Positions 42,544-51,707 of a stretch of 64,000 bases of DNA are shown here, piece after piece. The notes beneath the pieces are model-generated. The model was not told the DNA's origin. It ran no database searches and saw nothing but the letters and a program-made list of their open reading frames with translations. This DNA is from Longispora fulva (GTDB lineage: Bacteria; Actinomycetota; Actinomycetes; Mycobacteriales; Micromonosporaceae). Each line of letters begins with the position of its first letter. The stretch's first letter is position 1. Location: the NCBI RefSeq assembly GCF_015751905.1, contig NZ_JADOUF010000001.1:2046001-2110000 (forward strand), read 5' to 3'. The translations under genes and the position numbers were made by a program.

Positions 42544-45390
42544 TCAGGACCGGGTCGGACCGACCGCGGACCGCAGCGCCCTGGGCTCGGCGGCGTCCGG
42601 TGAGCCGAGCGCCGTGAGCACCTCCTCGGCCTCCCGCCACGCCGCGCCGGCCCCGGCAGGGTCCCCGGTGCCGGCCAGGCCCCGGCCGAGGGCGGTCAGC
42701 GCCAGACCGAGGGAGTAGTCGTGGGCCAGCTCGCGGGCCCCGCCGACTGCCTGCCGGGCCGAGTCCACCGCCCCGGCCGGGTCCCCGGCGTCCACCTGGG
42801 ACCCGGCGAGCCGGGCCAGGGTCAGCGCGACCCACAGCGGCTGCCGCATGTCCCGGAACACCATCAGGCACTCCTGGTGGCTGGCCACCGCGTCGGTGTA
42901 CCGGCCGAGGTCGCGCTGCACGATGCCCTGCTGGTACAGGGCGTGCGCGCGTTCGCCGGCGCTGCCTACCTGGCCGAGGAACCGAACAGCGTCGCCGACC
43001 GCGAGCAGCGCCTCCTCGCCCCGGCCCAGGCGGACGAGGTCCCGGGACATATTCGCCAGCAACTGCGCCTCGCGGGTACTGCCCGCCGCGTGCTCCCGCA
43101 GCAACGCCAGCGCCTGCTCGCCGAACGCGACCGCCTCGGCTGTCCTGCCGGCCTGACTGGTCAGTGACGCCAGGTTCATCAGGCTGTCCAGCTCGGTGTA
43201 GGTGTCCGCGCAGTCCCTGGCGCAGACCAGCGCGGCGGTCAGCTCCAGCTCGGCCTCGGCAAACCGGTGCCGGAAGTACATCCGGTTGCCGATGATCTGC
43301 CGGGCCCGGCCCTCGACCACCGGTAGGCCGGCGCGTCGCCCGGCGTCGCGCAACCGTTCGGCGGCCTGGGTGAACTGCCGCCAGTGCGCCGCGGAGTCCA
43401 GCACCGCGCGCATGCTCAGCAGCAGCTCCGTCGCGGTGGTCAGGACGGCCTCGTCGCCGGAGGCCGCCTGCCGGACGACCGCGAACAGCGCGTCGGCCTC
43501 CGCGTCGGTCCACCGATGCCCCTCGGCGCCCGAGTCGAACCCGAGCCCACCCTCCCCGACCGGCGGCGCGGACTGCTGGACCCGGCCCGGCGGCACCGAC
43601 GCGCCGATCACGTTGTGCAATGTCGCGTGGTAGAAGGCCACCAGCCGGGCGAGCGCGTCCGGCTCGCCGGCCAGCCGGCGGGCGAAGGCCCGGACCAGGT
43701 CGTGGAAGTGGTACCGGCCGGCCGAGGTCACCTGGAGCAGGTGCAGGTCGACCAGCGACTCGCACATCCCCTCGGCGGCGTACCGGTCGGCGTCGAGCAC
43801 CGCCGCCGCAGCCGGGGTGGACAGGCTCGGCGCGTCCGGCACCGCGAGGAGCCGCACCGCGCGGGCCTGGCCCGGTGCGAGCTGCCGGTAGCCAAGCTGG
43901 AACACCGACTCCACGGCAAGGTCGCCGACCCGCAGCTCGTCCAGGCGGTGCCGCTCGTTCGACAGCCGTTCCACCATCGACGCCACGGTCCACGCCGGAC
44001 GGGCCGCGAGCCGGGCCCCGACGATCCGGACCGCCAGCGGCAGGTAGCCGCACGCCCCGACCAGGTCGTGCGCGGCGGCCCGTTCGGCGGCCACCCGGTC
44101 GGCCCCGGCGACCCGGGCCAGCAGGGTACGGGCCTCGTCCGGGTCGAGGACGTCCAGGTCTGCCACGTGCGCACCGGCCAGGTCGGTGAGCCGGCGTCGG
44201 CTGGTGACCAGGACGGCGCACCCGGCGGTACCGGGCAGTAGCGGCCGGACGTGGGCGGCGTCGCGGGCATCGTCGAGCAGCACGAGGACCCGCCGGCCGG
44301 CGAGGGCGGTGCGGTACGCGGCGGCCCGGGCCTCGAGCCCCTCGGGCACCGGCGCGCCGAGCGCGGCGAGGAACCCGCCGAGCACCTGTTCCTGGTCGGC
44401 CGGATCGGAGCCGCCGCGCAGGTCCGCGTACAGCTGGCCGTCGCCGAACCCGGCCCGGACCGCGTGCGCCACGTGCACCGCGAGCGCCGACTTGCCCACT
44501 CCGGCCATCCCGGCGACCGCCGCGACCGGTACGGACGGCCCGGTGGCGGTGAGCGCACCGCGCAGTGCGGCGACGTGCCCGGACCGGCCGGTGAAGTCGG
44601 GCACGTCGGCGGGCAACTGTGCCGGCCCGGTCGCCGGAACCGATGGTGTAGGCGCCAGCTCCGGGTCGGCGGCGAGGATCCGCCGGTGCAGGGCGGCCAA
44701 CTCGGGCATCGGGTCGACGCCGAGCTCCTCGGCGAGCTGGCCGCGCAGGTTGTCGAAGACGGCGAGTGCCTCGGCCTGCCGACCGGACCGGTACAGGGCG
44801 AGCATGGCCAGGCCGTGGAAGCGTTCCCGCAGCGGATGCTCGGCGAGCAGCACGGTCAGCTCGGCGGTCGCCTCGGCGTGCCGGCCCAGCGCCAGGTCCA
44901 GGTCCAGCCGGGCCTCCAGCACGGTCAGCCGACGCTCGGTGAGCCGGGCGCGCTGCGCGTCGGCGTACGGGCCGGGTACGTCGACCAGCGCCCCGCCCCG
45001 CCACAGGTCGAGGGCTGCGGCGTACAGGTCCCGGGCCGCCCGGGGCTCGCGGGATTCTTCGGCGCGGCGCACCAGGTCCTCGAAGTCGGCCACGTCGACG
45101 TCGCCGTGCACGGCGTATCCGTCGCCGACCGACACGAGCACCTGGGACTGGCGGGCGCCCCGGTCGGGTTCCAGCGCCTGGCGGAGCCGGAACACCTGGG
45201 TCCGCACGGCGGCGACCGCGTTGGCCGGCGGGTCCTCGCCCCAGACCGCGTCGATCAGCGCCGCCAGTGGCACCGGCCGGCCGGCGCGCAGCAGCAGCGC
45301 GGCGAGCACCGCGCGACGTTGCCGTGGACCGAGGTCCACCGGTCGGTCGTCCCGCCAGGCCCGGATCTCGCCCAGAACGGCGAACCGCAC
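42544..45390 (-). CDS. AfsR-like SARP regulator (BTAD, NB-ARC, TPR-like)
   Basis: 948 residues. GTG 45390 is chosen because GGGGGAGG lies seven bases upstream and the SARP domain starts at once (RFAVLGEIRAWRDDRP); upstream in-frame codons lack an SD at the right distance. SARP winged helix to about 95 (PRQRRAVLAALLLRAGRPV, AVRTQVFRLRQAL), BTAD to 245 (LRERFHGLAMLALYRSGRQ), NB-ARC with P-loop AGMAGVGKSALA near 293 and RRVLVLLDDARDAAHVRPLL, then helical repeats to the end. It is divergent from a second SARP of the same architecture at 45513 and convergent with the CAP gene. Confidence 0.94.
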   Translation of the reverse strand: MRFAVLGEIRAWRDDRPVDLGPRQRRAVLAALLLRAGRPVPLAALIDAVWGEDPPANAVAAVRTQVFRLRQALEPDRGARQSQVLVSVGDGYAVHGDVDVADFEDLVRRAEESREPRAARDLYAAALDLWRGGALVDVPGPYADAQRARLTERRLTVLEARLDLDLALGRHAEATAELTVLLAEHPLRERFHGLAMLALYRSGRQAEALAVFDNLRGQLAEELGVDPMPELAALHRRILAADPELAPTPSVPATGPAQLPADVPDFTGRSGHVAALRGALTATGPSVPVAAVAGMAGVGKSALAVHVAHAVRAGFGDGQLYADLRGGSDPADQEQVLGGFLAALGAPVPEGLEARAAAYRTALAGRRVLVLLDDARDAAHVRPLLPGTAGCAVLVTSRRRLTDLAGAHVADLDVLDPDEARTLLARVAGADRVAAERAAAHDLVGACGYLPLAVRIVGARLAARPAWTVASMVERLSNERHRLDELRVGDLAVESVFQLGYRQLAPGQARAVRLLAVPDAPSLSTPAAAAVLDADRYAAEGMCESLVDLHLLQVTSAGRYHFHDLVRAFARRLAGEPDALARLVAFYHATLHNVIGASVPPGRVQQSAPPVGEGGLGFDSGAEGHRWTDAEADALFAVVRQAASGDEAVLTTATELLLSMRAVLDSAAHWRQFTQAAERLRDAGRRAGLPVVEGRARQIIGNRMYFRHRFAEAELELTAALVCARDCADTYTELDSLMNLASLTSQAGRTAEAVAFGEQALALLREHAAGSTREAQLLANMSRDLVRLGRGEEALLAVGDAVRFLGQVGSAGERAHALYQQGIVQRDLGRYTDAVASHQECLMVFRDMRQPLWVALTLARLAGSQVDAGDPAGAVDSARQAVGGARELAHDYSLGLALTALGRGLAGTGDPAGAGAAWREAEEVLTALGSPDAAEPRALRSAVGPTRS

Positions 45391-45470
45391 GCGCACACCT
45401 CCCCCTTGTGGCTTGCGGAGGAGAGTGTAACTGTACGTGGAGTTTTCTATTCCGGCCGCCACCGTCCGTA

Positions 45471-45480
45471 GCCGTTTATC
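45471..45480 (+). promoter_or_regulatory. Motif GCCGTTTATC upstream of SARP gene, copy 1
   Basis: GCCGTTTATC recurs 33 bases before ATG 45513 and again at 48474 before the 42-codon ORF. In both places GGACGG follows within about 20 bases. It may be a shared operator in the regulon of the SARP at 45513. Confidence 0.4.
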
Positions 45481-45512
45481 CGCAGTTGATCCGGACGGGT
45501 CAGGGTTCCGGC

Positions 45513-48470
45513 ATGACGGACGAACTGCGCTTCGAGCTGCTCGGACCGGTCCGCGCCTGGCGGGGGGCCATCGAGCTGGCCGTGGGTGGCCCGCAGCAAC
45601 GCGCCGTGCTGGCCGTCCTGCTGCTCCGCCGTGGCCGCCTGGCCACGGTGGAGGAACTGGTCGACGCGGTGTGGGAGACCGACCCACCGTCCCGGGCCGT
45701 CGGCGTGCTGCGCACGTACGTGTCGCGGTTGCGGACCGTGCTCGGCCCGGACACGTTTCGCCCGACGGCCGGCGGCTACCTCCTCGACGTCCCGGCCGGC
45801 CGGATCGACGCGGAACTGTTCGCCGACCGGCTCGCCACCGCCCGGCGCTCCGCCGACCCGGCGACCGCCGCCGAGTTGGCGCACCGGGCGCTGGCGCTGT
45901 GGCAGGGCGAGCCGCTGGCCGGCGTGCCGGGACCGTACGCCGCCGCCCAGCGCGACCGGCTGGCGGAGGAGCGGCTGGCGGCGGTGGAGTACCGGATCGA
46001 GGCGGAACTGCTGCTCGGCCGGCACGCCCGACTGGTCGGCGAGTTGGCTGAGCTGACCGCCCGGCACCCGTTGCGCGAGGGGCTGCGGGCCAGCCAGATG
46101 CTCGCCCTCTACCGCAGCGGCCGGCAGGGCGAGGCGCTGCGCGCCTACGCCGACACCCAGGACCTGCTGGTCGAGGAGCTGGGCGCGGACCCCGGACCAG
46201 CGTTGCGCGAGGTGCACCGGCAGATCCTCACCGGCACGGTACCCACGCCGCGCGGCCCCGAAGCGGCGGCACCGGCCCAGCTGCCCGCCGACGTGCCCGA
46301 CTTCACCGGCCGGGCGGCCGAGACCCAGCAGGCGGGCCGGGTACTGGCGGCCGCCGGGTCCGGGCCGATGCGCCTGGTCACGGTGTCCGGGCCCGGCGGC
46401 GCGGGCAAGACCACCTTCGCGTTGCACCTGGCGCACCGGACCCGGGCCGAGTTTCCCGACGGCCAGCTCTACGTCGACCTGCGCGGGGTCGGGCACCCGG
46501 CTCGCGAGACGCAAGCGGTACTGGCCGGGTTCCTGGCCGCGCTCGGCGTACCGGTCGACCGGTTGCCCGACGACCCGGCCGAGCGGGCCGCTCTCTACCG
46601 GTCCACGGTGGCCGACCGGCGGATCCTGATCGTGCTGGACAACGCCCGCGACGCGGCCCAGGTCCGGCCGCTGCTGCCGGGCACCGCCGGCTGCGCGGTC
46701 CTGGTGACAGGCCGGGCCCGGCTCGTCGAGCTGCACGCCAGCCACGCGGTGCACCTGGAGGCCCTGTCCGACCGCGACGCCCTCGACCTGCTCGGCCGGA
46801 TCGTCGGCCGGGACCGCACCGCGGCCGAACCCGGGGCCGCCGCCGACCTGGTCCGGCTCTGCGACCGGCTGCCGCTGGCGGTCCGGATCGTCGGCGCCCG
46901 GCTCGCCGCCCGGCCCGGGTGGCCGATCGCGACCGTCGCCGCCCGGCTCGCCGACGAGCGGCACCGCTTGGACGAGCTGCGCGCCGGCGACCTGGCGGTG
47001 GAGGCGACAATCCTGCTCGGCTATGCCCCGCTGGAGCCGGACGTGGCCCGGGCGGTGCGGCTGCTGGCCCTGCCGGACGCCGGTTCGCTGTCGGTCCGTG
47101 CGGCGGCGGTGCTGCTCGGCGTGCCCGAACCGGCGGCGGGGGCCACACTGGAGCGGCTGGTGGACCTGAGCCTGCTGTGTTCCGGGGCTCCGGGCCGCTA
47201 CCACTATCACGACCTGGTCCGGGTGGTCGCGCGCAAACTGGCCGCCGACGCCGAACCGGCCGACGTGCGGTCCGGTGCGCTGCTGGCGCTCCTCGACGAC
47301 CAGCTTGCCGCGGTGAAGAACCTGCTCCGTGTCTCGGTACCCGGCAGCGGCCCGCTGGTCGAACAGCTCGCCCCGACCCGGTCCCGCGGCCCGGTGCTCG
47401 CCGACCGGGCCGCGGCCCGGGCCTGGCTCGCCGCCGAGCACTCCGTGCTGCTGGCGACCGTCAGCCAGGTCGCCGCCTGGCCCGAGCCGCCGGTCGGCCC
47501 CGCCGCCGACGTGCTGTTCGGGCTACGCGACACGCTGGACTGGGACCACCGCTGGGCGGAGGCCACCCACGCGGTGCGGGCCGTCGCGGCGGCGGCCGCC
47601 CGGGTCGGCGACGCGCGGGCCGAGGGGCGTGCCCTGGGCCTGACCTGCACCCTGCTCCAGGCCCGGGGCCTGCCGGCCGACGCGGAGGCCGAGCTGCCGA
47701 AGGCCCGGCGGCGCGCGCTCGCGGCCGGCGACCCGCTGAACGTGGCCCACATCGGCCGGCTAGCCGGCAGCCTGGCGATGTCCATGGGCCGACCGCAACA
47801 GGCCGCGGCGCTGTGGGCCGAGGCCATGGCGGCGTTCGAGGAGGCCTGCGACCGGGGGTGCGTCGCGACGGTGCTCGCCAACAGGGCCGCCGCGCTCGCC
47901 GGTCTGGGCCGGTTCGACGACGCTCTCGACGCGGGAGAGCGGGCCCGGGCGGTGCACCGGGAACTCGGCTCCGCCGAGGGCGAGGGGCACGCCCTGCACA
48001 ACCTGGGCTGGATCGCCCGCCGGGCCGGCCGGCCCGACCACGCCGTCGAGTACCACCGGGCCAGCCTGGCAATCTTCCGCGCGGAGAGATACCAGGGCCG
48101 GGGCATGGGCTGGATGCTGCTGCGGCTCGGTGAGGCCGAACTCGACGCCGGCCGGCCGGTGGACGCGACGGCCTCGGCCACCGAGTCCGTCGCGCTGCTG
48201 CGGACACTCGGCGACCGGGTCGGGCTGGGCCAGGCCCTGGGGGTACTGGGCCGGGCCCTGGCCGCCACCGGTGACCGGGCGGCGGCCGTGAACTGCTGGC
48301 GGGAGGGCCATACGGCTCTGGCCCTGGCCGGCAGCCCGCTCGCGGCCGACCTCGCCGAACTCGCCCGGCCGGCCGCCGGGGTCGACGCAGGGCCGGCCGC
48401 TCCCCTACCTGACCGGTCCCCCGGTGGCGGGCCACCGCGCGGTCCCGCCGAGCTGGCCGCCGCGCGTTGA
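45513..48470 (+). CDS. AfsR-like SARP regulator (BTAD, NB-ARC, TPR)
   Basis: 985 residues from ATG 45513. SARP domain at the start (LRFELLGPVRAWRGAIELAV, PQQRAVLAVLLLRRGRL, LRTYVSRLRTVLG), BTAD (LREGLRASQMLALYRSGRQ), NB-ARC with P-loop GPGGAGKTTFALH near 292 and RRILIVLDNARDAAQVRPLL, and a helical C-terminal repeat region with TPR-like pieces (GRFDDALDAGERARAVHREL, LHNLGWIARRAGRPDHAVEY). Divergent from the SARP at 45390 with 122 bases between starts; the two are clearly paralogous. A 42-codon ORF with a similar upstream motif follows, resembling the afsR-afsS gene order of streptomycetes (inference). Confidence 0.94.
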   Translation: MTDELRFELLGPVRAWRGAIELAVGGPQQRAVLAVLLLRRGRLATVEELVDAVWETDPPSRAVGVLRTYVSRLRTVLGPDTFRPTAGGYLLDVPAGRIDAELFADRLATARRSADPATAAELAHRALALWQGEPLAGVPGPYAAAQRDRLAEERLAAVEYRIEAELLLGRHARLVGELAELTARHPLREGLRASQMLALYRSGRQGEALRAYADTQDLLVEELGADPGPALREVHRQILTGTVPTPRGPEAAAPAQLPADVPDFTGRAAETQQAGRVLAAAGSGPMRLVTVSGPGGAGKTTFALHLAHRTRAEFPDGQLYVDLRGVGHPARETQAVLAGFLAALGVPVDRLPDDPAERAALYRSTVADRRILIVLDNARDAAQVRPLLPGTAGCAVLVTGRARLVELHASHAVHLEALSDRDALDLLGRIVGRDRTAAEPGAAADLVRLCDRLPLAVRIVGARLAARPGWPIATVAARLADERHRLDELRAGDLAVEATILLGYAPLEPDVARAVRLLALPDAGSLSVRAAAVLLGVPEPAAGATLERLVDLSLLCSGAPGRYHYHDLVRVVARKLAADAEPADVRSGALLALLDDQLAAVKNLLRVSVPGSGPLVEQLAPTRSRGPVLADRAAARAWLAAEHSVLLATVSQVAAWPEPPVGPAADVLFGLRDTLDWDHRWAEATHAVRAVAAAAARVGDARAEGRALGLTCTLLQARGLPADAEAELPKARRRALAAGDPLNVAHIGRLAGSLAMSMGRPQQAAALWAEAMAAFEEACDRGCVATVLANRAAALAGLGRFDDALDAGERARAVHRELGSAEGEGHALHNLGWIARRAGRPDHAVEYHRASLAIFRAERYQGRGMGWMLLRLGEAELDAGRPVDATASATESVALLRTLGDRVGLGQALGVLGRALAATGDRAAAVNCWREGHTALALAGSPLAADLAELARPAAGVDAGPAAPLPDRSPGGGPPRGPAELAAAR

Positions 48471-48473
48471 TCT

Positions 48474-48483
48474 GCCGTTTATC
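48474..48483 (+). promoter_or_regulatory. Motif GCCGTTTATC, copy 2
   Basis: Second copy of the ten-base motif, four bases after the SARP stop and 54 bases before ATG 48537; see 45471. Confidence 0.4.
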
Positions 48484-48536
48484 GGACGGTGCGAGGCTGC
48501 GCGGGTCGCATCGAGCCGAGCATGAGGGAGCAGCAG

Positions 48537-48665
48537 ATGAGCACACCGGAACCCGGGCACGTCGAGGACGTCGACCCCGTCGAGGAGCAGGCCGGGCATC
48601 CCGAGGTACGTCCCCCGGGGCCGCGGGACGAGCCGGAGCCGCTCGGCCTGGACGACCACTGGTGA
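48537..48665 (+). CDS. 42-residue acidic peptide downstream of SARP
   Basis: ATG 48537 has GGGAG at 48525-48529, seven bases upstream; an in-frame ATG at 48522 has no SD. The product starts MSTPEPGHVEDVDPVEEQ and ends EPLGLDDHW. It is strongly acidic and Pro-rich, with no signal peptide or cysteine. Position (67 bases after a SARP) and the shared promoter motif recall AfsS-type small activators made under AfsR, but no AfsS repeat is visible. A peptide-product precursor is another possibility. It is too short to be sure it is translated. Confidence 0.5.
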   Translation: MSTPEPGHVEDVDPVEEQAGHPEVRPPGPRDEPEPLGLDDHW

Positions 48666-48711
48666 CCGGACGGCCGCTGCCTCGACCGCCCAGCGGGTGC
48701 CGCCGTCTCGG

Positions 48712-49899
48712 TTAGAGCGCGGCCGCCTGGCTGACGGGGGTGTGCGATCCTCGGGACCGCCGCCCCAACCACTGGCCGGCGGCCGCGAGTGGCCACAGGC
48801 GGGTGGCGAGGTTGCGGGCCGTGATTCCCCGTGCGGTGGCGGGTACGAGCATGGTGGCGGCCTGGCCGGCGTTGCCCTGTTTGGGTTCGACGAGTGCCCG
48901 GTGCTCGGATTCGTACCGGCGGAAGGCCGCACGGTGGTCATCGGGGTGGGCCGCCAGGGCACCGGCGAGTGTCGCCGCGCCCGCCATGGCCAGGCTGGAG
49001 CCGTCTCCGAAGAGGGACACGCAGGACGCGGCGTCGCCCAGGAGCGCGACACGGCCGTGTGACCACCGGGGTAGGCGTACCTGGCTGACGGCGTCGAAGT
49101 AGAGGTCGGGGGCGGCACGCACCTGTTCGAGCAGTTCGGGCACCCGCCAGGCATCACCGGCGAACGCTTCGATCAGTAGGCGTTTGTGCTGTCCGGTGTC
49201 GCGGTGGTGGAAACCGGCGATGGCCGGGCCGCGGAACATGAAGGCGGCGAGCGGCCGGTCGCGTCCCGGGTGGACGGAGACAGCCCGACCGGGCGTGTTG
49301 TACATCAGTACGTCGTGGACGTGCTCGACCGGGTCGTCGAGCGTCACCGTGGCGACGTACAGGCCCATGTGGTGGACGTAGTCGGATTCCGGCCCGAAGG
49401 CCAGCAGCCGGGTGGCCGAGTGCAGTCCGTCCGCGCCGATCACGAGATCGAAGCTGCGCGGCGCGGACCTGTCGAAGGTCACGTGCACGGCTCCGGTGTC
49501 CTGGGTCATCGCGACGATGGAGTCGGAGAACACGAACTCGGCGTCGTCGCGGCCGGCCTGGTGCAGGATGGCCGCGAGGTCACCGCGCGGCAGCTCGACC
49601 TCACGGCTGCCCGCCGCCCGCCGCAGGGCGTTCATGTTGATCCTCCCGACGCGCCGGCCCCGTCCGTCGACGAAGTCCAGGTTCGCCACCCGGGTACCGG
49701 CCTCGCGCAGCCGCGCCATGACCCCCATCCCCTCAGCCACCTGCACCGCCGGTCCGCGAACGTCCACCGGGCTGCCGCTGGAGCGGAGGCCGTCGGCGCG
49801 TTCCACGACCGTGGGATGGAATCCGTGCCTGGCCAGCCAGTACGCGAGGGTGGGTCCGGCGATGCCGGCTCCGGAGATCAGAACGGTGCGTTGGTTCAT
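48712..49899 (-). CDS. FAD-dependent aromatic monooxygenase
   Basis: 395 residues from ATG 49899 (GGAG upstream). PHBH-fold flavoprotein: dinucleotide-binding VLISGAGIAGPTLAYWLARH, VVERADGLR, the DG motif DLVIGADGLHSATR and the GD motif VALLGDAASCVSLFGDG. The C terminus is Arg-rich. Such enzymes hydroxylate aromatic polyketides or small phenols, and some (TetX-, Rox-like) inactivate antibiotics. Divergent from a TetR gene with a palindromic operator between, so probably induced by its own substrate. ATG 49944 upstream is in frame but adds a non-homologous leader. Confidence 0.92.
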   Translation of the reverse strand: MNQRTVLISGAGIAGPTLAYWLARHGFHPTVVERADGLRSSGSPVDVRGPAVQVAEGMGVMARLREAGTRVANLDFVDGRGRRVGRINMNALRRAAGSREVELPRGDLAAILHQAGRDDAEFVFSDSIVAMTQDTGAVHVTFDRSAPRSFDLVIGADGLHSATRLLAFGPESDYVHHMGLYVATVTLDDPVEHVHDVLMYNTPGRAVSVHPGRDRPLAAFMFRGPAIAGFHHRDTGQHKRLLIEAFAGDAWRVPELLEQVRAAPDLYFDAVSQVRLPRWSHGRVALLGDAASCVSLFGDGSSLAMAGAATLAGALAAHPDDHRAAFRRYESEHRALVEPKQGNAGQAATMLVPATARGITARNLATRLWPLAAAGQWLGRRSRGSHTPVSQAAAL

Positions 49900-49947
49900 G
49901 GGGTACTCCGCTTCACGGGGTCTCACGTTCAGACACTCCGACATTAT

Positions 49948-49976
49948 TGCACTCAGTGCATTTCTGCAATGAGTGC
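49948..49976. promoter_or_regulatory. TetR operator between monooxygenase and regulator
   Basis: TGCACTCAGTGCA (49948-49960) is a palindrome with 6-bp arms. GCACTCA (49949-49955) also pairs with TGAGTGC (49970-49976). Overlapping half-sites in the divergent promoter are the usual arrangement for a TetR that controls itself and a flavoenzyme. Confidence 0.7.
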
Positions 49977-50007
49977 CGATCAGCGCTCAACGCAGTAAGC
50001 TGTCGGC

Positions 50008-50670
50008 ATGACGCACCCGACCCTGCGCGACCGCAAGAAGGAACGGACCCGCCAGGCGCTCATCGACGCGGCCACGGACCTGTTCGAAAGCCGCGGCTAC
50101 GACGAGACGACCGTGGCCGACATCTCCGCGGCGGCCGACATCGGCACGCGCACGTTCTTCAGCTACTTCGCCACCAAGGAGGAGCTGCTGTTCCCGCGAA
50201 GCGACGCCCGGATCCAGGCGGCGGTCGACACGATCGCCGACCGACAGCCCGGCGACCGTCCCGCCGACCTGCTCCTCCGCGCGCTGCACGCGGTCGGCGA
50301 CGCCGACAATGACATGGTCAGCCGGCTCGCGACCCTGCGGACGCGGCTCGTGCGGACCATCCCGGCAGTCCAGGGGCACGCGCTGCGCATGCAGCTCGAC
50401 GCGCAACGCCAGATCGCGCGGCACCTGCACGCCGCGTACCCCGACGAACTCACCCCGGTTGCCGCAGCGGCCCTCGTCGGCGCGTTCGTCGGCGCCATCA
50501 CCGGTGCGCTGCAGGTCCTCCTGGACGACGCCGGCGACGAACAACCCGACCCCGACGACCTCCGCGACCAACTGCGCGCGGCCACCGAGTCCGCCCTCCG
50601 CCCCTGGCTGAGGGAGCAGCCACTTCCCGAAAGCCGGCCTACCAGCCGGCCCCGGGGCCGCGCTTCCTGA
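50008..50670 (+). CDS. TetR family regulator
   Basis: 220 residues from ATG 50008. Classical TetR N terminus: RDRKKERTRQALIDAATDLF, then ESRGYDETTVADISAAADIG, TRTFFSYFATKEELLF. The effector domain contains AALVGAFVGAITGALQVLLD, the C-terminal helix of the AcrR-like set, and ends in an Arg/Pro-rich tail. Divergent from the monooxygenase, which it most likely represses through the site at 49948-49976. Confidence 0.94.
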   Translation: MTHPTLRDRKKERTRQALIDAATDLFESRGYDETTVADISAAADIGTRTFFSYFATKEELLFPRSDARIQAAVDTIADRQPGDRPADLLLRALHAVGDADNDMVSRLATLRTRLVRTIPAVQGHALRMQLDAQRQIARHLHAAYPDELTPVAAAALVGAFVGAITGALQVLLDDAGDEQPDPDDLRDQLRAATESALRPWLREQPLPESRPTSRPRGRAS

Positions 50671-50751
50671 TCACCGGCCCGACGCGGTCGCCTGAGGGGT
50701 GGGTGGCCCGTGCTCGCGCGAAAAAGCATACTTTCACTTCGGAGGAACATC

Positions 50752-51648
50752 ATGCCTACTCGCCGCACGATTCTGACCGCCGTCGCCGCAACCGCAACCG
50801 GCGTACTGGTCACCGGTGGAACCTCCGCCCACGCCGGTCCCTCCAACGCGGCTGTGAGGAGCCGACTCCAGCACTTGGAGCGCATTCACGGCGCCCGGAT
50901 CGGCGCCTTCGGGCACAATCTGACGACCGGTGCGACAGTGGCACACCGCGCTGACGAGGTGTTCCCGATGTGCTCGGTGTTCAAGACCCTCGCCGTCGCG
51001 GCGGTGCTGTGTACCCTCGGATCCGGCGACCAGGCCCTCTCCCGCCGCGTCACCTACACCCAGGCGGACATCGACACAGCGGGGTACTCGCCCATCACCG
51101 CCGCCCCGGACACCCTGGCAGCCGGCATGACGATCGGCGAGCTGTGCGGGGCGGCCCTCAGCCACAGCGACAACACCGCCGCCAATCTCCTGCTGGCCGA
51201 GGTCGGCGGACCGGCGGCGGTCACCGGGCTGTGTCGCGCCCTCGGTGACGCGGTGACCCGGCTGGACCGCCGCGAACCCGACCTCAACTCCGCCGAACCG
51301 TGGCGACGGGAGGACACCACCAGCCCCCGCGCCATCGCCGCGACCTACCGGCGGCTGGTCCTGGGCGACGCGCTCGATCTCGCGGGCCGGACCCGGCTGA
51401 GCACCTGGCTGCGCCGGAACACCACCAACCGCGAAACCTTCCGCGCCGGGCTGCCCGCCGACTGGATCCTCGCCGACAAGACCGGCTCCGGCGGCTACGG
51501 CACCCGCAACGACGTGGGCATCGTCTGGACATCGACGGGTACGCCGATCGCGCTCGCCGTGTTCACCACCCACGCCGACGCCGATGCGCAGCCAGACAAC
51601 GCTCTCGTGGCCGCCACCGCCGCGCACCTGGCGGCCACGCTCGCGTAG
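50752..51648 (+). CDS. Class A beta-lactamase, Tat-exported
   Basis: 298 residues from ATG 50752 (GGAGGAAC upstream). N terminus MPTRRTILTAVAATATGVLV is a twin-arginine signal. All class A motifs are present: MCSVFKTLAVA (S70xxK73), LSHSDNTAANLLL (SDN130), REPDLNSA (E166xxLN) and ADKTGSGGYG (KTG234). DTTSPRAIA is the omega-side signature. A complete, probably active serine beta-lactamase of the actinomycete type, giving periplasm-like or extracellular penicillin hydrolysis. No regulator adjoins it; the next gene is another beta-lactamase-fold hydrolase. Confidence 0.95.
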   Translation: MPTRRTILTAVAATATGVLVTGGTSAHAGPSNAAVRSRLQHLERIHGARIGAFGHNLTTGATVAHRADEVFPMCSVFKTLAVAAVLCTLGSGDQALSRRVTYTQADIDTAGYSPITAAPDTLAAGMTIGELCGAALSHSDNTAANLLLAEVGGPAAVTGLCRALGDAVTRLDRREPDLNSAEPWRREDTTSPRAIAATYRRLVLGDALDLAGRTRLSTWLRRNTTNRETFRAGLPADWILADKTGSGGYGTRNDVGIVWTSTGTPIALAVFTTHADADAQPDNALVAATAAHLAATLA

Positions 51649-51707
51649 AGGACGGGCCGGCCGGAAACCGGTGGTTCCAGGACGTGGCCTGCGCCTATGC
51701 TCGCCCC

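Noticed and set aside
42389-45004. Minus-strand frame of 871 codons inside the SARP gene
   Set aside because: Shifted reading of the SARP at 42544-45390; Arg/Gly-rich and without domains.
47207-48546. Minus-strand frames opposite the SARP at 45513
   Set aside because: Arg/Ser/Ala-rich mirror text; the plus frame has SARP, NB-ARC and TPR domains.
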